From assembly GCF_031582905.1 (NCBI RefSeq), contig NZ_CP133990.1:806001-870000 (forward strand): a stretch of DNA of 64,000 nt, written 5' to 3'. Below, in pieces: positions 9,119-17,421 of this stretch (within the stretch, counting starts at the first letter, position 1; the number at the start of each line of letters is the position of its first letter). This DNA is from Pengzhenrongella sp031582905. Its GTDB lineage: Bacteria > Actinomycetota > Actinomycetes > Actinomycetales > Cellulomonadaceae. The notes beneath the pieces were generated by a model. That model was not told the origin of the DNA and did not search any database. It saw only the letters and a list, made by a program, of their open reading frames with translations. The position numbers were made by a program, and so were the translations under genes.

Positions 9119-10138
9119 TCATAGGTCGATGCCGGGCTCCGGCGGTCGGGTGGTCGGCCACCCGTGCGACGTCCGCCATGCACCATGGATCTGGCGGCCC
9201 TCGAGCTGGGGCGGCAGGTACCGCCGGGCGCCCTTGATCGTCCACCCGTCGAAGCCGCCCGACACCCGGGGTTCGCTAGGCCCGGCGGCGGTCAAGCCGT
9301 CGCGAAGCGCGCCGGCGGCCAGGTTCCCCAGTGCGAGGCTCACCTCCCGGTCGAGCGTCGCGCGGTCGCCGGCGATCGTCAGTGACGGGCGGCCCCAGAC
9401 GCTGGCCTCCACCTCAACCGACCCCAGCACCTGCTCGGGGTGGTCGTCGAAGTACCGGTTCAGCACGATTTCGCCGCCGGGGAGCGCCAACTGGACCGTC
9501 GCCTCGAACGGCCGCGACCGAGCCTCTTGTGCCGGGTCGATGGCGGTAAACGCGATCAAGTCGATGACGTTGTCGGTACCGGTCGCGGGCCGCAGTGCCC
9601 CAGCCGGCAGCCGGACCGCACCGAGGAACGCCGCGTGCTGCAAGATCGCGCGGCGCTCCTGCGGTTCGGGGGCGTCCATCAGGTCGTGCGTGGCCAGAAC
9701 GGTAATCAGCCCGCCGGGCCGGGTCAGGGTCGCCGCGGCGATCGTCATCTGGGCCTGGCGAACGACTCGCTGCGCCCACCTGGCCGGGTCGCGCAATTGC
9801 ACGTCCGCCCACGGCAGGGACGCGACCACCACGTCGAAGCAGGCCGCTTCGCGGGTGGGCCCGAGCGGAACCGGGTCAGGCTCGGGCACGTTCAGAGGCA
9901 CCATGCGGGCAGCCAGGAAGTCCACGGCTCGTTCCGGGCCGCCGGGCATGGCCAACAGGGTCGGGGCGCCGTCCCCCAGGACCAGGACGTCACCGCCGTC
10001 GAACCCCAGCTCGTGCAGCGTTGCCCACAGCGGGCCACGCAGCTGGGCGTAGGCGTCGTGGGCGCCGGTCGAGGCGTGATCGGTCAGCGCGGTCAGGTCC
10101 GCCAGCTCGCGCTCCAGGGCGCCGGGCATCCGGTGCAT
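9119..10138 (-). CDS. Methylase-like polyvalent-protein fragment
   Basis: 339 aa resembling the N6-methyltransferase segment of very large actinobacterial ICE/phage proteins (methylase-helicase, DarB-like). It has a Rossmann-like first strand (VLVLGDGAPTLL) and FDVVVASLPWADV where active enzymes carry NPPY or DPPY. It continues with THDLMDAP...LQHAAFLGAVRLP and the characteristic YFDDHPEQVLG motif. Replacement of the catalytic NPPY by SLPW argues that it is not an active methylase. It starts at ATG 10138, overlapping the TGA of the DUF4913 gene. The helicase part of such proteins is absent downstream, so the gene may be truncated. Assignment rests on motif resemblance. Confidence 0.6.
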   Translation of the reverse strand: MHRMPGALERELADLTALTDHASTGAHDAYAQLRGPLWATLHELGFDGGDVLVLGDGAPTLLAMPGGPERAVDFLAARMVPLNVPEPDPVPLGPTREAACFDVVVASLPWADVQLRDPARWAQRVVRQAQMTIAAATLTRPGGLITVLATHDLMDAPEPQERRAILQHAAFLGAVRLPAGALRPATGTDNVIDLIAFTAIDPAQEARSRPFEATVQLALPGGEIVLNRYFDDHPEQVLGSVEVEASVWGRPSLTIAGDRATLDREVSLALGNLAAGALRDGLTAAGPSEPRVSGGFDGWTIKGARRYLPPQLEGRQIHGAWRTSHGWPTTRPPEPGIDL

Positions 10139-10250
10139 CACGCACCGCCCGATCGGCCGGGGGACACCAGGCCGGCGTCGATCGCCTCGGCGGCGTCGAG
10201 CCGCTCCTGGACGTCGGCGCGGACCATGTCCCGGAAGTCCGCGTCTCGGT
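10138..10250 (-). pseudogene. 3' end of the DUF4913 gene, separated by IS21
   Basis: This encodes the last 36 or so codons of the DUF4913 gene whose 5' part lies at 12891-13368. Deleting the IS and one copy of the 6-bp duplication restores an uninterrupted frame: ...ARTINDRDADFRDMV... to SGGA and TGA at 10138-10140. The stop overlaps the next gene's ATG, as in an intact operon. Confidence 0.85.
10245..10250. repeat. Target site duplication, left copy (CTCGGT)
   Basis: Hexamer CTCGGT directly outside the left IS21 end; the matching copy is 12891-12896. IS21 elements make short target duplications of 4-8 bp. Confidence 0.85.
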
Positions 10251-10379
10251 TGAGAATGACAAGCCCATTCGGCCCCACTGTGATGGCCTGATTCGGCCCC
10301 ACCCCCGCGTTCATCTGCGGGGAGTGCGACGGTCCTGCAGCGTCACTTTGGGTGACGCGTGCGGGGCGTCGCTGTGGGG

Positions 10380-11201
10380 TCAGCCAGGGGCGGCTCCTTC
10401 GCGTGCTGCGCGGCTGGATCGCAGCCGGTAGGAGTCGGTGCCGGTGGCGATGATGTGGGCGTTGAAGGTCAGCCGGTCGACGATGGCGGCGGCCAGGCGG
10501 GGGTCGGTGAAGGTGGTGCCCCACTCGCTGAATGGGGCGTTGCTCGCGCAGGCGATGGAGGCCTTCTCTTCGCGTTCGGTGATGATCTGGAAGAGCAGTT
10601 CGGCGCCGAGGGGGTCGAGGTGGACGTAGCCGAGCTCGTCCAGGCACAGCAGGTCCAGGCGGGCGTAGCGGCCCACGACGCGGGATAGCTGTTTGGCGTC
10701 GGCGGCCTCGACGAGCTCGTTGACCAGTGCGGCGGTGGTCACGTAGCGGACCCTGCGGCCGGCTTCGGCGGCCGCGACGCCTAGGCCGATGAGCAGGTGC
10801 GTCTTGCCGGTGCCCGAGTCGCCCAGGAGCACGACGGGTTCGCCGCGGTCGATCCACGCCCCGGCGGACAGCGCGGCCAGCAGCGGCGCCGGTAGGCCGG
10901 GCAGCTGGCGCAGGTCCAGGTCCTCGAGGCGTTTCAGGCGGGGGAACTTCGCCTCGTGGATCCGTCTGGTGCGGCGGCGGGCGTCGCGGTCGTCGAGTTC
11001 GGCGGTGAGGACCTCGGCGAGGAACGCCTTGTGGGTGAGGCGCTCCTTGACCGCGGCGGCCGCGATCCGGGTCGCTTCGGTGCGGATCGTGGGCAGGTGC
11101 AGCGCTGCTGCCCCGGCCGCGATTGCCAGGTCGGCGGCCTGCTCCGACCGCGCAGTGACCGGCCGCTGGTCGGCGTCCGGGACGCTCGTGGCGGCGCTCA
11201 T
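10380..11201 (-). CDS. istB: IS21 helper ATPase IstB
   Basis: 273-aa AAA+ ATPase related to DnaC that oligomerises on target DNA and activates the IstA transposase. Walker A GDSGTGKTHLL, Walker B LLCLDELGY and sensor region IACASNAPFSEW are all present. Its start (11201) overlaps the istA stop by 4 bases, as usual in this family. Confidence 0.95.
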   Translation of the reverse strand: MSAATSVPDADQRPVTARSEQAADLAIAAGAAALHLPTIRTEATRIAAAAVKERLTHKAFLAEVLTAELDDRDARRRTRRIHEAKFPRLKRLEDLDLRQLPGLPAPLLAALSAGAWIDRGEPVVLLGDSGTGKTHLLIGLGVAAAEAGRRVRYVTTAALVNELVEAADAKQLSRVVGRYARLDLLCLDELGYVHLDPLGAELLFQIITEREEKASIACASNAPFSEWGTTFTDPRLAAAIVDRLTFNAHIIATGTDSYRLRSSRAAREGAAPG

Positions 11202-12769
11202 GCTGTGGCCGCCAACGGTGCCAGCAGGCTGTCGTAGCCGCCCAGCGTCGGGACCGGGCGAAGGAGCTCAGCCGCGTCCCGGACAGTGTCGGCGCTGGCG
11301 GCGGCGGGCCGGGTCGTGGGTTCGAGGTGTCGGCGGGCCTCGACGGCGACGAGGTCGGCCTGGAGCCGTCCCAGGCGCACGGCCGCGGTCATCCCCGCCA
11401 GCACGGCCTCGGTCGGCAACCTGCGGTGCAGCAGCAGCACCCCGATCAGCTCCCGGGTGCCCGCGCTGTCACCGTGCGCGCGACGGGCAGCAGCCCAGAA
11501 CTCGTCATGGCCGGGCGTGAACAACCCCGCCGCACGAGCCGTGACCAGGGCAGTCGCAGCCGGCAGTGCGCCAGGCCGGCGGGCTAGGACCTCCAGGTAG
11601 TGGTCCAGCACCAGGGTTTGGGTGTTCTTGTGCAAGCTGCGCACGTGCTCGGCGACCACCACCGCCGGCCGGCCAGGTCGGGCGTCGCGCACGGTGAACG
11701 ACCGCGCCCCCAACGCGACGCTGACTCTGGCCCCGGCCAGGTGCGCCGGGACGGAGTAGTACGACTGGCGCACGCAGATCCGGGCCTTCGCGTCGACGTG
11801 GCAGGTCAGCGCGGTCGCGACGTCGAACGGCTCGCCCGGCAACGCCCGCAGCGCCACCTGCTCGCGGGCCGCGGCCTGCCCGACCGTCTCGACCCGGGTG
11901 GCGATGTGCCGGTCCTGGTCAAGGACGTCCGCGGCGGCGAGCTGTGCGTTCAGTTCGCTCAGGCTGCCCGCCTTCGGCACGGGGGTCAGGTGCCGGCGGC
12001 GGAACCGGCCGATCTCTCCTTCCACCCCGCCCTTCTCGTGCGCCCCGCCGATGCCGGGCTCGCAGAAGAACGAGTCGTACCCGTAGTGCGACCGCAACGC
12101 GATGAACCGCTCGTTCTCCAGCCGCTCCCGGCCCAGCAGCACCCGCACCACCGCAGGGCGCAGGTTGTCGTACCGGATCTGCCCGGTCGGGACCCCACCC
12201 AGGACGGTGAAGGCGTGCACGTGGCCGTCCAGGAACGACTCCTGGGCCTGGTTGGCGTACGCCACGTGCACCGCCCGCCCGGAGTGCGACAACCGCAGCG
12301 CGAACATCCACAGCTTCACGTAGACACCGTCGATCCAGGCCATGAACTCCCCGAAGTCAACCTCCGCCTCGACCCCGGCCGGGTGCTCCTGGGCGATCGG
12401 CACCACCCGGGTGCTCGCCGCGATCTCCGCCCGGAGCTGCCCGACCATGCCGCGCACGGTCGACTCGGCCAGTTGCGCGCCGTGCTCGTCGCGCAGGCGC
12501 TGCCACACCCTGCGGGCGGTGTGGCGCTGCTTGCGCGGCGCGGTCAGGTCCTCGATCAGCCACGTCCGGATCTGCGCCTCGTGCGCCCCGAGCACCGGCG
12601 ACTGGCGCACCGGGACCTTGCGCGGCGGCGGTGTCGCGTCGGCCAGCGCCTGCCGCACCGTGCGCCGGTGCACCTCGTGCCGCTCCGCCAACGCACGGAT
12701 CGACAACCCTTCAACTCGATGGTCTCTGCGGATACGTTCGAACATCTCCACCCTCGATCTCGCTCTCAT
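11198..12769 (-). CDS. istA: IS21 transposase IstA
   Basis: 523-aa DDE transposase. The N-terminal HTH (LSIRALAERHEVHRRTVRQAL) would bind the terminal repeats. The RNase H-like core has Asp in AEVDFGEF, Asp in IRYDNLRP and Glu in GGVEGEIGRFRR, a full DDE triad, followed by the Mu-type C-terminal beta domain. Full length for the family and unbroken. Confidence 0.95.
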   Translation of the reverse strand: MRARSRVEMFERIRRDHRVEGLSIRALAERHEVHRRTVRQALADATPPPRKVPVRQSPVLGAHEAQIRTWLIEDLTAPRKQRHTARRVWQRLRDEHGAQLAESTVRGMVGQLRAEIAASTRVVPIAQEHPAGVEAEVDFGEFMAWIDGVYVKLWMFALRLSHSGRAVHVAYANQAQESFLDGHVHAFTVLGGVPTGQIRYDNLRPAVVRVLLGRERLENERFIALRSHYGYDSFFCEPGIGGAHEKGGVEGEIGRFRRRHLTPVPKAGSLSELNAQLAAADVLDQDRHIATRVETVGQAAAREQVALRALPGEPFDVATALTCHVDAKARICVRQSYYSVPAHLAGARVSVALGARSFTVRDARPGRPAVVVAEHVRSLHKNTQTLVLDHYLEVLARRPGALPAATALVTARAAGLFTPGHDEFWAAARRAHGDSAGTRELIGVLLLHRRLPTEAVLAGMTAAVRLGRLQADLVAVEARRHLEPTTRPAAASADTVRDAAELLRPVPTLGGYDSLLAPLAATA

Positions 12770-12890
12770 CTACGCCCCTCGTGATCGTCTTGGTCGACGT
12801 CACGAACGTAGGGACAGGCAGGTCGGGGGTGGGGCCAAATCAAGCCATCACTACGGCCCCAAGTGGGGCCACATCAGGCTGTCACTCTCA

Positions 12891-12896
12891 CTCGGT
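12891..12896. repeat. Target site duplication, right copy (CTCGGT)
   Basis: Second copy of the CTCGGT hexamer, directly outside the right IS21 end. Confidence 0.85.
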
Positions 12897-13368
12897 CGTT
12901 GATCGTCCGGGCGGGCTCCACGTCGCGGGGCGCGTCTCCGGGCCACAGGGCGACGAGGGTGGGGCGGTCCGCGGTGGACTGGGCGCCGCAGGCGGCGACC
13001 CAGCGGCGCAGGCGGTGGCGGGCGTCGTCGAAGTCGCGGTGCCACTGCAGCGGCGCCGACCCCGACGCGCCGTCGCCATAGCAGGCCAACCAGTGCAGGT
13101 GCAGGGCCGACAGCTCCCACACCAGCTCGTCGTGGCGGTGCCAGAACGGCGGGATCTCCAGAACCGAGAGCCCGTAGGCGGTCCGCAGCCAGGACACCCA
13201 CGCGTCCAGCTCGACCCACCGGACCGCCGCCTCCGCCGCAGGCAGGGTGTTCCAGTTGACTGGCCCGGGCGGCTGGTCATCGTCACCGGGGAACCTTTCG
13301 AGCTGCGGGTCCGGGCGGCGCCTGGCTCGCGGTGGCTCGCGCCTGTGCGCATCGACCATGGCGACCAC
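12891..13368 (-). pseudogene. DUF4913 protein, 5' part, interrupted by IS21
   Basis: Encodes about 160 residues of a DUF4913 protein, a small family seen in actinobacterial integrative elements, whose core is WVELDAWVSWLRTAYGLS...IPPFWHRHDELVWELSALHLHW. The frame runs into the IS21 end after TINDR. The missing C-terminus is at 10138-10250, and removing the IS restores it exactly. The function of DUF4913 is unknown; the position beside SSB fits an ICE maintenance gene. Confidence 0.8.
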
Positions 13369-13374
13369 CGGCCG

Positions 13375-13827
13375 TCAGCGTGCCAGCGCGGGCGCCGGGC
13401 CCTGCGCCGCGATCGCCGCGACCGAGGAACGTCTGGGGGTACGGGGGTGCGACGATGGCTGGGCGGGCGGTGCGGAACGGGCGACGGTGTACTCGGTGCG
13501 CCAGGCCTCGTGCCCGAACCAGCGCATGACGAACTCCTCGCCGGTCCGCGGCGCTCCGTCATGGTCGTAGGAGTCGGTACGGACGTAGCCGGCGGCGACG
13601 ATGACGTCCCCTTCCCGCACGCGGGTGCGGCCACGCTCGGCGGCGCGCCCGTAGGCGACGAGATTGTGGAACGACTCGACCGGGTCGCCGTAGGTGCCGT
13701 CCGCGTGGCGGCGGCGAGCCCTGATCTTGATGCGAGCAAAGAACCGCACCGTGCCCTCGCTGGCCCTGGACCACTCCGGCCGCGAAGCGATCTGGCCGAC
13801 GATGCACTGGCGGGTCGGGATCGACAT
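13375..13827 (-). CDS. ssb: Single-stranded DNA-binding protein-like (OB fold)
   Basis: About 150 aa from MSIPTRQCIVGQIASRPEW. The pattern VGQIASRPEW...GTVRFFARIKIRAR...ESFHNLVAYGRAAERGRTRVREGDVIVAAGYV follows the OB-fold strands of the SSB family, with the conserved F-x-N-V-x-x-x-G segment. The tail is Pro/Ala-rich and lacks the DDIPF tip. Conjugative elements often carry their own SSB for single-stranded transfer DNA. The gene ends 6 bp before the DUF4913 start and is probably in one operon with it. Confidence 0.75.
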   Translation of the reverse strand: MSIPTRQCIVGQIASRPEWSRASEGTVRFFARIKIRARRRHADGTYGDPVESFHNLVAYGRAAERGRTRVREGDVIVAAGYVRTDSYDHDGAPRTGEEFVMRWFGHEAWRTEYTVARSAPPAQPSSHPRTPRRSSVAAIAAQGPAPALAR

Positions 13828-14091
13828 CACGGGCCTCCTGCAGCCACGCAGCACCGCGACGGTTGCCGCTGTTGCCATTTAGGTGTGCCACCCGCTCCGT
13901 GTGCTCTGGTGACGCATTGCTGATCCACGGGCCGACCGCGTCGCGCGGATGCGCGGACGCTTGTTCGGGTGAAGCCGCACCCGTCGCCGGACCGACCCGC
14001 CTCGCCAGCGGCCACGTGCCAAGTGCAGGCCCAGCGCTCGAGTGTGCTCAGATGCGCCCACATCGGGGCTCAACGTGTTTACCATGGCGCC

Positions 14092-14274
14092 ATGTCTGAG
14101 GCGGATGGCAAGCGCAGCATGGGCAACGTGGCAAAACTGGCGGCAGGCGCTCTCGCGGCGAACGCCGAGCGCCTCGTTCAGGTCGGTAAGAACTCAGAGG
14201 TCCAAAGAGCTGCTACGGACTTCGCAAGGGCTGTTCGCAAAGCGTGGGCTTCGCCCTCCGAGCCATCCCCGTGA
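14092..14274 (+). CDS. Small hypothetical protein
   Basis: 60-aa frame starting at ATG 14092 (MSEADGKRSMGNVAKLAAGALAANAERLVQ), Ala-rich, predicted mostly helical, with charged ends. Codon use looks coding (G/C at third positions) and it is followed by TGA. I do not recognise a family. It stands alone between divergent and convergent minus-strand genes. Confidence 0.45.
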   Translation: MSEADGKRSMGNVAKLAAGALAANAERLVQVGKNSEVQRAATDFARAVRKAWASPSEPSP

Positions 14275-14495
14275 CCAACCGTGAAAGCGGCTGACCGCCC
14301 GCTGGCAGGCCGGGATCGGCATCGTGTCACTACGGTCGCCACTGTCACGCTCGGCCGACGAGGTAGCCGGGTGCCCAACCAGTCGCGAGCATGCCCACGA
14401 AAATCGGGGCAGCACCCCAGTCCGGAGTGGGCTGGAACTGCGGCTCGGGAGTGACAGTCCCGTCCCAGATCAGCGCGTAGGCGTGCCAGCCGATC

Positions 14496-15596
14496 TCAGT
14501 TGCCGAGGGTGTGCGTGGTATGGGTTCCGCGGAACCACAAGCCAGTTCGGGTGGAGCGCCGGTACTGGCCAAGCCATCCGATGGGCCTACAGGTGACATC
14601 GATCCGGAGATCGTGCATTCCGCTCCGCGTTGGCCCGGCGAAGCGCTGGAGAGCGGCATACCAGCCGACGTAGGTCTCTGCGACCAGCGCAGCCCGCGGC
14701 ACGCCATCGTCGGCTTGACTGGGACCGGTCAGCATCCAGTCGAAAGCGCCCGCACTAGCAGGGCCTTCAATATGACCTGTCAGATGCATCGGATCCCATC
14801 CGCCACCCCAGATTCTCTGCCAATCGGGATCGGCCGGTGCTCGGCCTATCGTGTGATCCTCCGGGCGCGGGGTTGGGTCGCCGGTCAACACGCGCCGAAT
14901 CCCGGCACGCGCACTCCCGCTGACCCCTAGCCATTCCACGAAGCCTGCGAGGTCGTCCGCCCACCATTGCTGCACGGCACGGAGCACGGGCTCATTGGTG
15001 GCTCGTCCAGACCGGATCCACCGGCTGATACCGACATCGGGCTTCGACCAGCCGAGCCCGAAAACCAGCAGATGCAGTAACGGCGAGAAGTGGGCGATAC
15101 GCGCGGTGAGGGCTTCGGTGGAGTTATCGGCTTCCGGAGACATTAGAGGCCGAGGTGGTGGCACGACGACGCCCGGGGCGGCGCACGACTGCCACGCCGT
15201 CGCCAGATGCCGGACCCATGGCCCGCTGTCGCCTAGCAGTGGTTCGGGGTCGGCCCTCCCGCCGTAGTCGCCGGCGCGCAGTGGTGGAACGTCCGGCGGC
15301 TGCGCCGCGGGGTGAGTATCAATCGCTTGCAGTATGGCTCGAAACTCGGAGTCGTCTGCGCCACCAGACTGAAGCGCCGCCCCGCCGTAGTGGTGGTCAC
15401 CGCGGGCGAGGTAGAACGCCCAGCCACGCAAGTAATCGACTCCGCACCAGTGAGGAACTTGTCCGGTTCGTCGCCAATGGAGGCGCGCGGCAGTCAAGAC
15501 CTCTCCTAGCGCTGCGGGGTCACCGGCGAGGCGTTTGTAGCCGTTGTACTGGTGCGCCCAGGCGAGCTGTGCGTCCCTGAGGGTGTCCGCGGTCAC
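14496..15596 (-). CDS. Hypothetical protein, unknown cluster gene A
   Basis: About 366 aa from GTG 15596 (VTADTLRDAQLAWAHQYNGYKRL). The GTG overlaps the stop of the preceding gene by 4 bases, so the two are translationally coupled. It is Trp-rich and probably soluble, with an N-terminal 100-residue module (HWCGVDYLRGWAFYLARGDHHYGG) and a middle region with WVRHLATAWQSC and WWADDLAGFVEWLG. I do not recognise a domain. It belongs to a four-gene minus-strand cluster (19005 to 14496) within the island. Confidence 0.6.
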   Translation of the reverse strand: MTADTLRDAQLAWAHQYNGYKRLAGDPAALGEVLTAARLHWRRTGQVPHWCGVDYLRGWAFYLARGDHHYGGAALQSGGADDSEFRAILQAIDTHPAAQPPDVPPLRAGDYGGRADPEPLLGDSGPWVRHLATAWQSCAAPGVVVPPPRPLMSPEADNSTEALTARIAHFSPLLHLLVFGLGWSKPDVGISRWIRSGRATNEPVLRAVQQWWADDLAGFVEWLGVSGSARAGIRRVLTGDPTPRPEDHTIGRAPADPDWQRIWGGGWDPMHLTGHIEGPASAGAFDWMLTGPSQADDGVPRAALVAETYVGWYAALQRFAGPTRSGMHDLRIDVTCRPIGWLGQYRRSTRTGLWFRGTHTTHTLGN

Positions 15597-16432
15597 GAGA
15601 GGACCTTCGACCCGCTTGCTGCTTGATCCTTGGCCCACCACAGGAAGCTGGATACGTGCTGCAGCTTCTCGAATCCGGGGCCGGCGTGGTCGACAAGGAC
15701 GTCGTTGCTCCAAGTGATGAGTCGGCCGATCGGCCACCGGGTGCGGTCACGCGGCGGAAGTTCCAGGCCGAAGACTCTGTTGGCGATCTCCCGCTTGCCA
15801 CCGCCGTTGGGGCTGGAGTAGATGAGGATCGGCAAGAATCGGTCCGGCTGCACGATGCAGAGCACCTTGGTCAGCAGCGCTTCCTTGAAGCCACGCATCT
15901 CGAGGGCGTGGGGGCCTTCGATGAGGTGGGTGAGACGGTCCTCGAGGGGGACATGGTCAGGTCCGTACAGCAGATAGCCGATGACGCCACGGGTGCGTTG
16001 GACTGCCTCATCATCGCCTAGTTCGTTCCAGGCGGTGTTGAAGACCGACATGTTGCCGGGGTGGGCGCCGGTCTCTGTGTTGGCGAAGTCCTTGAGGGCC
16101 CGGGGGTCACAGTGCTGTAAGCCTTCGGCGCTGAAGATCTGCTGGTAGCGAGCCCAGTACTCGGCGACTTCAGGCTGCGGTACGGGGTGATCAGCAATGA
16201 ACTGACCCTTGAGCGTCTCGACGGACTGCCGACGTGCTGGCGTGAGGGTGTGAGCGGTGTGGAAGGCGGTCCGCTGCGCGTCGATGGTGTCCCGTTGCTT
16301 CGGCGCGGGCTGCTTGTCTTCGCCGCGCCACCAACTGTGGGTGCACGCATTGCATCGGATGTGCCGACGGTCGCCCGCGCCCTTCTCTACAAGGTCGAGA
16401 TCGTCGGACTGGCACTGGGGGCAGGTGACCAT
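15593..16432 (-). CDS. Zinc-ribbon protein with McrB-N-like segment, unknown cluster gene B
   Basis: 279 aa. The N-terminus is a zinc ribbon with two knuckles (CPQCQSDD and CNACTHSWW). The C-terminal half contains EMRGFKEALLTKVLCIVQPDRFLPILIYS followed by GGGKREIANRVFGL. The 'PDRFLPI' segment recalls the N-terminal sensing regions of some McrB-like restriction proteins, but no AAA motor follows. Function unknown; DNA or RNA binding is suggested by the ribbon. Coupled to gene A by a 4-base overlap. Confidence 0.6.
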   Translation of the reverse strand: MVTCPQCQSDDLDLVEKGAGDRRHIRCNACTHSWWRGEDKQPAPKQRDTIDAQRTAFHTAHTLTPARRQSVETLKGQFIADHPVPQPEVAEYWARYQQIFSAEGLQHCDPRALKDFANTETGAHPGNMSVFNTAWNELGDDEAVQRTRGVIGYLLYGPDHVPLEDRLTHLIEGPHALEMRGFKEALLTKVLCIVQPDRFLPILIYSSPNGGGKREIANRVFGLELPPRDRTRWPIGRLITWSNDVLVDHAGPGFEKLQHVSSFLWWAKDQAASGSKVLS

Positions 16433-16477
16433 GCTGGGTACCTCTCGACGGCGTGGTGGATTGGTGCGTGACCCGGG

Positions 16478-17200
16478 TCAGCGCAGGGTGGCGGTCCAGA
16501 GCGCGGCGTCGAGGAGACGCAGCCGCGAGGTGTCTAGCCGGACGCGGTGGTGCTCGCCGTTGCCGGTGGCGTCGACGGCGGTGTCGATGGCCGTGATGAT
16601 CTCGCTGTCCTGCAGGAGCGCGCGGAACAGCAGCCAGGTGGTGCCGTAGCCGTTGGCGGAGATCGGAATGCCGAGGTAGTCCCGGATCCGGGTGTCGCGG
16701 ACTGGGAACAGGTCGGGTCGCTTGCGTGCGCACAACTTGCTAGTGGTGACCCAGGCGTCCGGGTTGCGGGTGGTAGCAGGCGACATTGCCGTCTTGACGC
16801 TGAGGTAAAGGTGCTGCATCGCCACGAGTGCGTGGGCGTCGGCGACCTGAAGCTGAGCGTCGGGGATAGCTCTCAGATTGGTGACGATTTCGGTGCGGGT
16901 GAGGCCGTCGTTCAGCAGGCGTCTGGTGGCGTGCGGTCGGATGCGGACGCTGAGCAGGCTCGTGGCATGCAGGTCGGTTGCGGTGATGTCATCGGGGTGG
17001 ACGGGTTCAAGTTGGGCGAAGGTGGAACCGGCGTAGTTCCCGTCTACGTCGTAGAAGGCTCGCAGCCGATGGTGTGCGGGGGCTGGCCCATCGAGTGCCA
17101 GTGCGGTCAAGGCACGACGGTGCGCGTGCTCCAGGAGCACCTGGCTGGGCGCATCCCACCCGTTCGGAACCTGGAGCCATGGCGTGTCGGAGCTGGTCAT
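16478..17200 (-). CDS. DUF6308-like protein, unknown cluster gene C
   Basis: About 240 aa from ATG 17200, chosen because AAGGA sits 7 bases upstream; a second ATG at 17218 is less well placed. The sequence LRAFYDVDGNYAGSTFAQLEPVHPDDITATDLHATSLLSVRI, then KLCARKRPDLFPVRDTRIRDYLG, resembles an actinobacterial family I associate with DUF6308. No catalytic motif is evident. It lies 45 bp upstream of gene B on the same strand. Confidence 0.6.
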   Translation of the reverse strand: MTSSDTPWLQVPNGWDAPSQVLLEHAHRRALTALALDGPAPAHHRLRAFYDVDGNYAGSTFAQLEPVHPDDITATDLHATSLLSVRIRPHATRRLLNDGLTRTEIVTNLRAIPDAQLQVADAHALVAMQHLYLSVKTAMSPATTRNPDAWVTTSKLCARKRPDLFPVRDTRIRDYLGIPISANGYGTTWLLFRALLQDSEIITAIDTAVDATGNGEHHRVRLDTSRLRLLDAALWTATLR

Positions 17201-17421
17201 GCGGTGATCCTTGCGCATGGCGCCGCCGACACGGCCGCGTGCACCGCGGTTGACAGTCTTACTCGCTGCAACTGGCCGCGCCCGTTCCTGATACTCGTGT
17301 GCGGGTTGTGCGACATTCCGGCTCTGCCCCGCTCCGAGGCAGGTGCCGCCGCGGGGCGGTGCCGCACCGGCCCGCGGCGGCGTTCGCGCTCACCGTCGCT
17401 CGAACGGTGGGCGCCCCGTGC

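Larger units (their letters stand above)
10251..12890 (-). mobile_element. IS21-family insertion sequence, complete
   Basis: A 2,640-bp element carrying istA and istB in the usual overlapping order. Its ends are imperfect inverted repeats beginning TGAGARTGACA, with a second internal repeat (TGATGGCCTGATTCGGCCCC type) on each side, the multiple-terminal-repeat arrangement known for IS21. The element is flanked by the identical hexamer CTCGGT at 10245-10250 and 12891-12896, a target duplication. It interrupts the DUF4913 gene. Intact genes and clean duplication indicate a fairly recent insertion. Confidence 0.93.
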
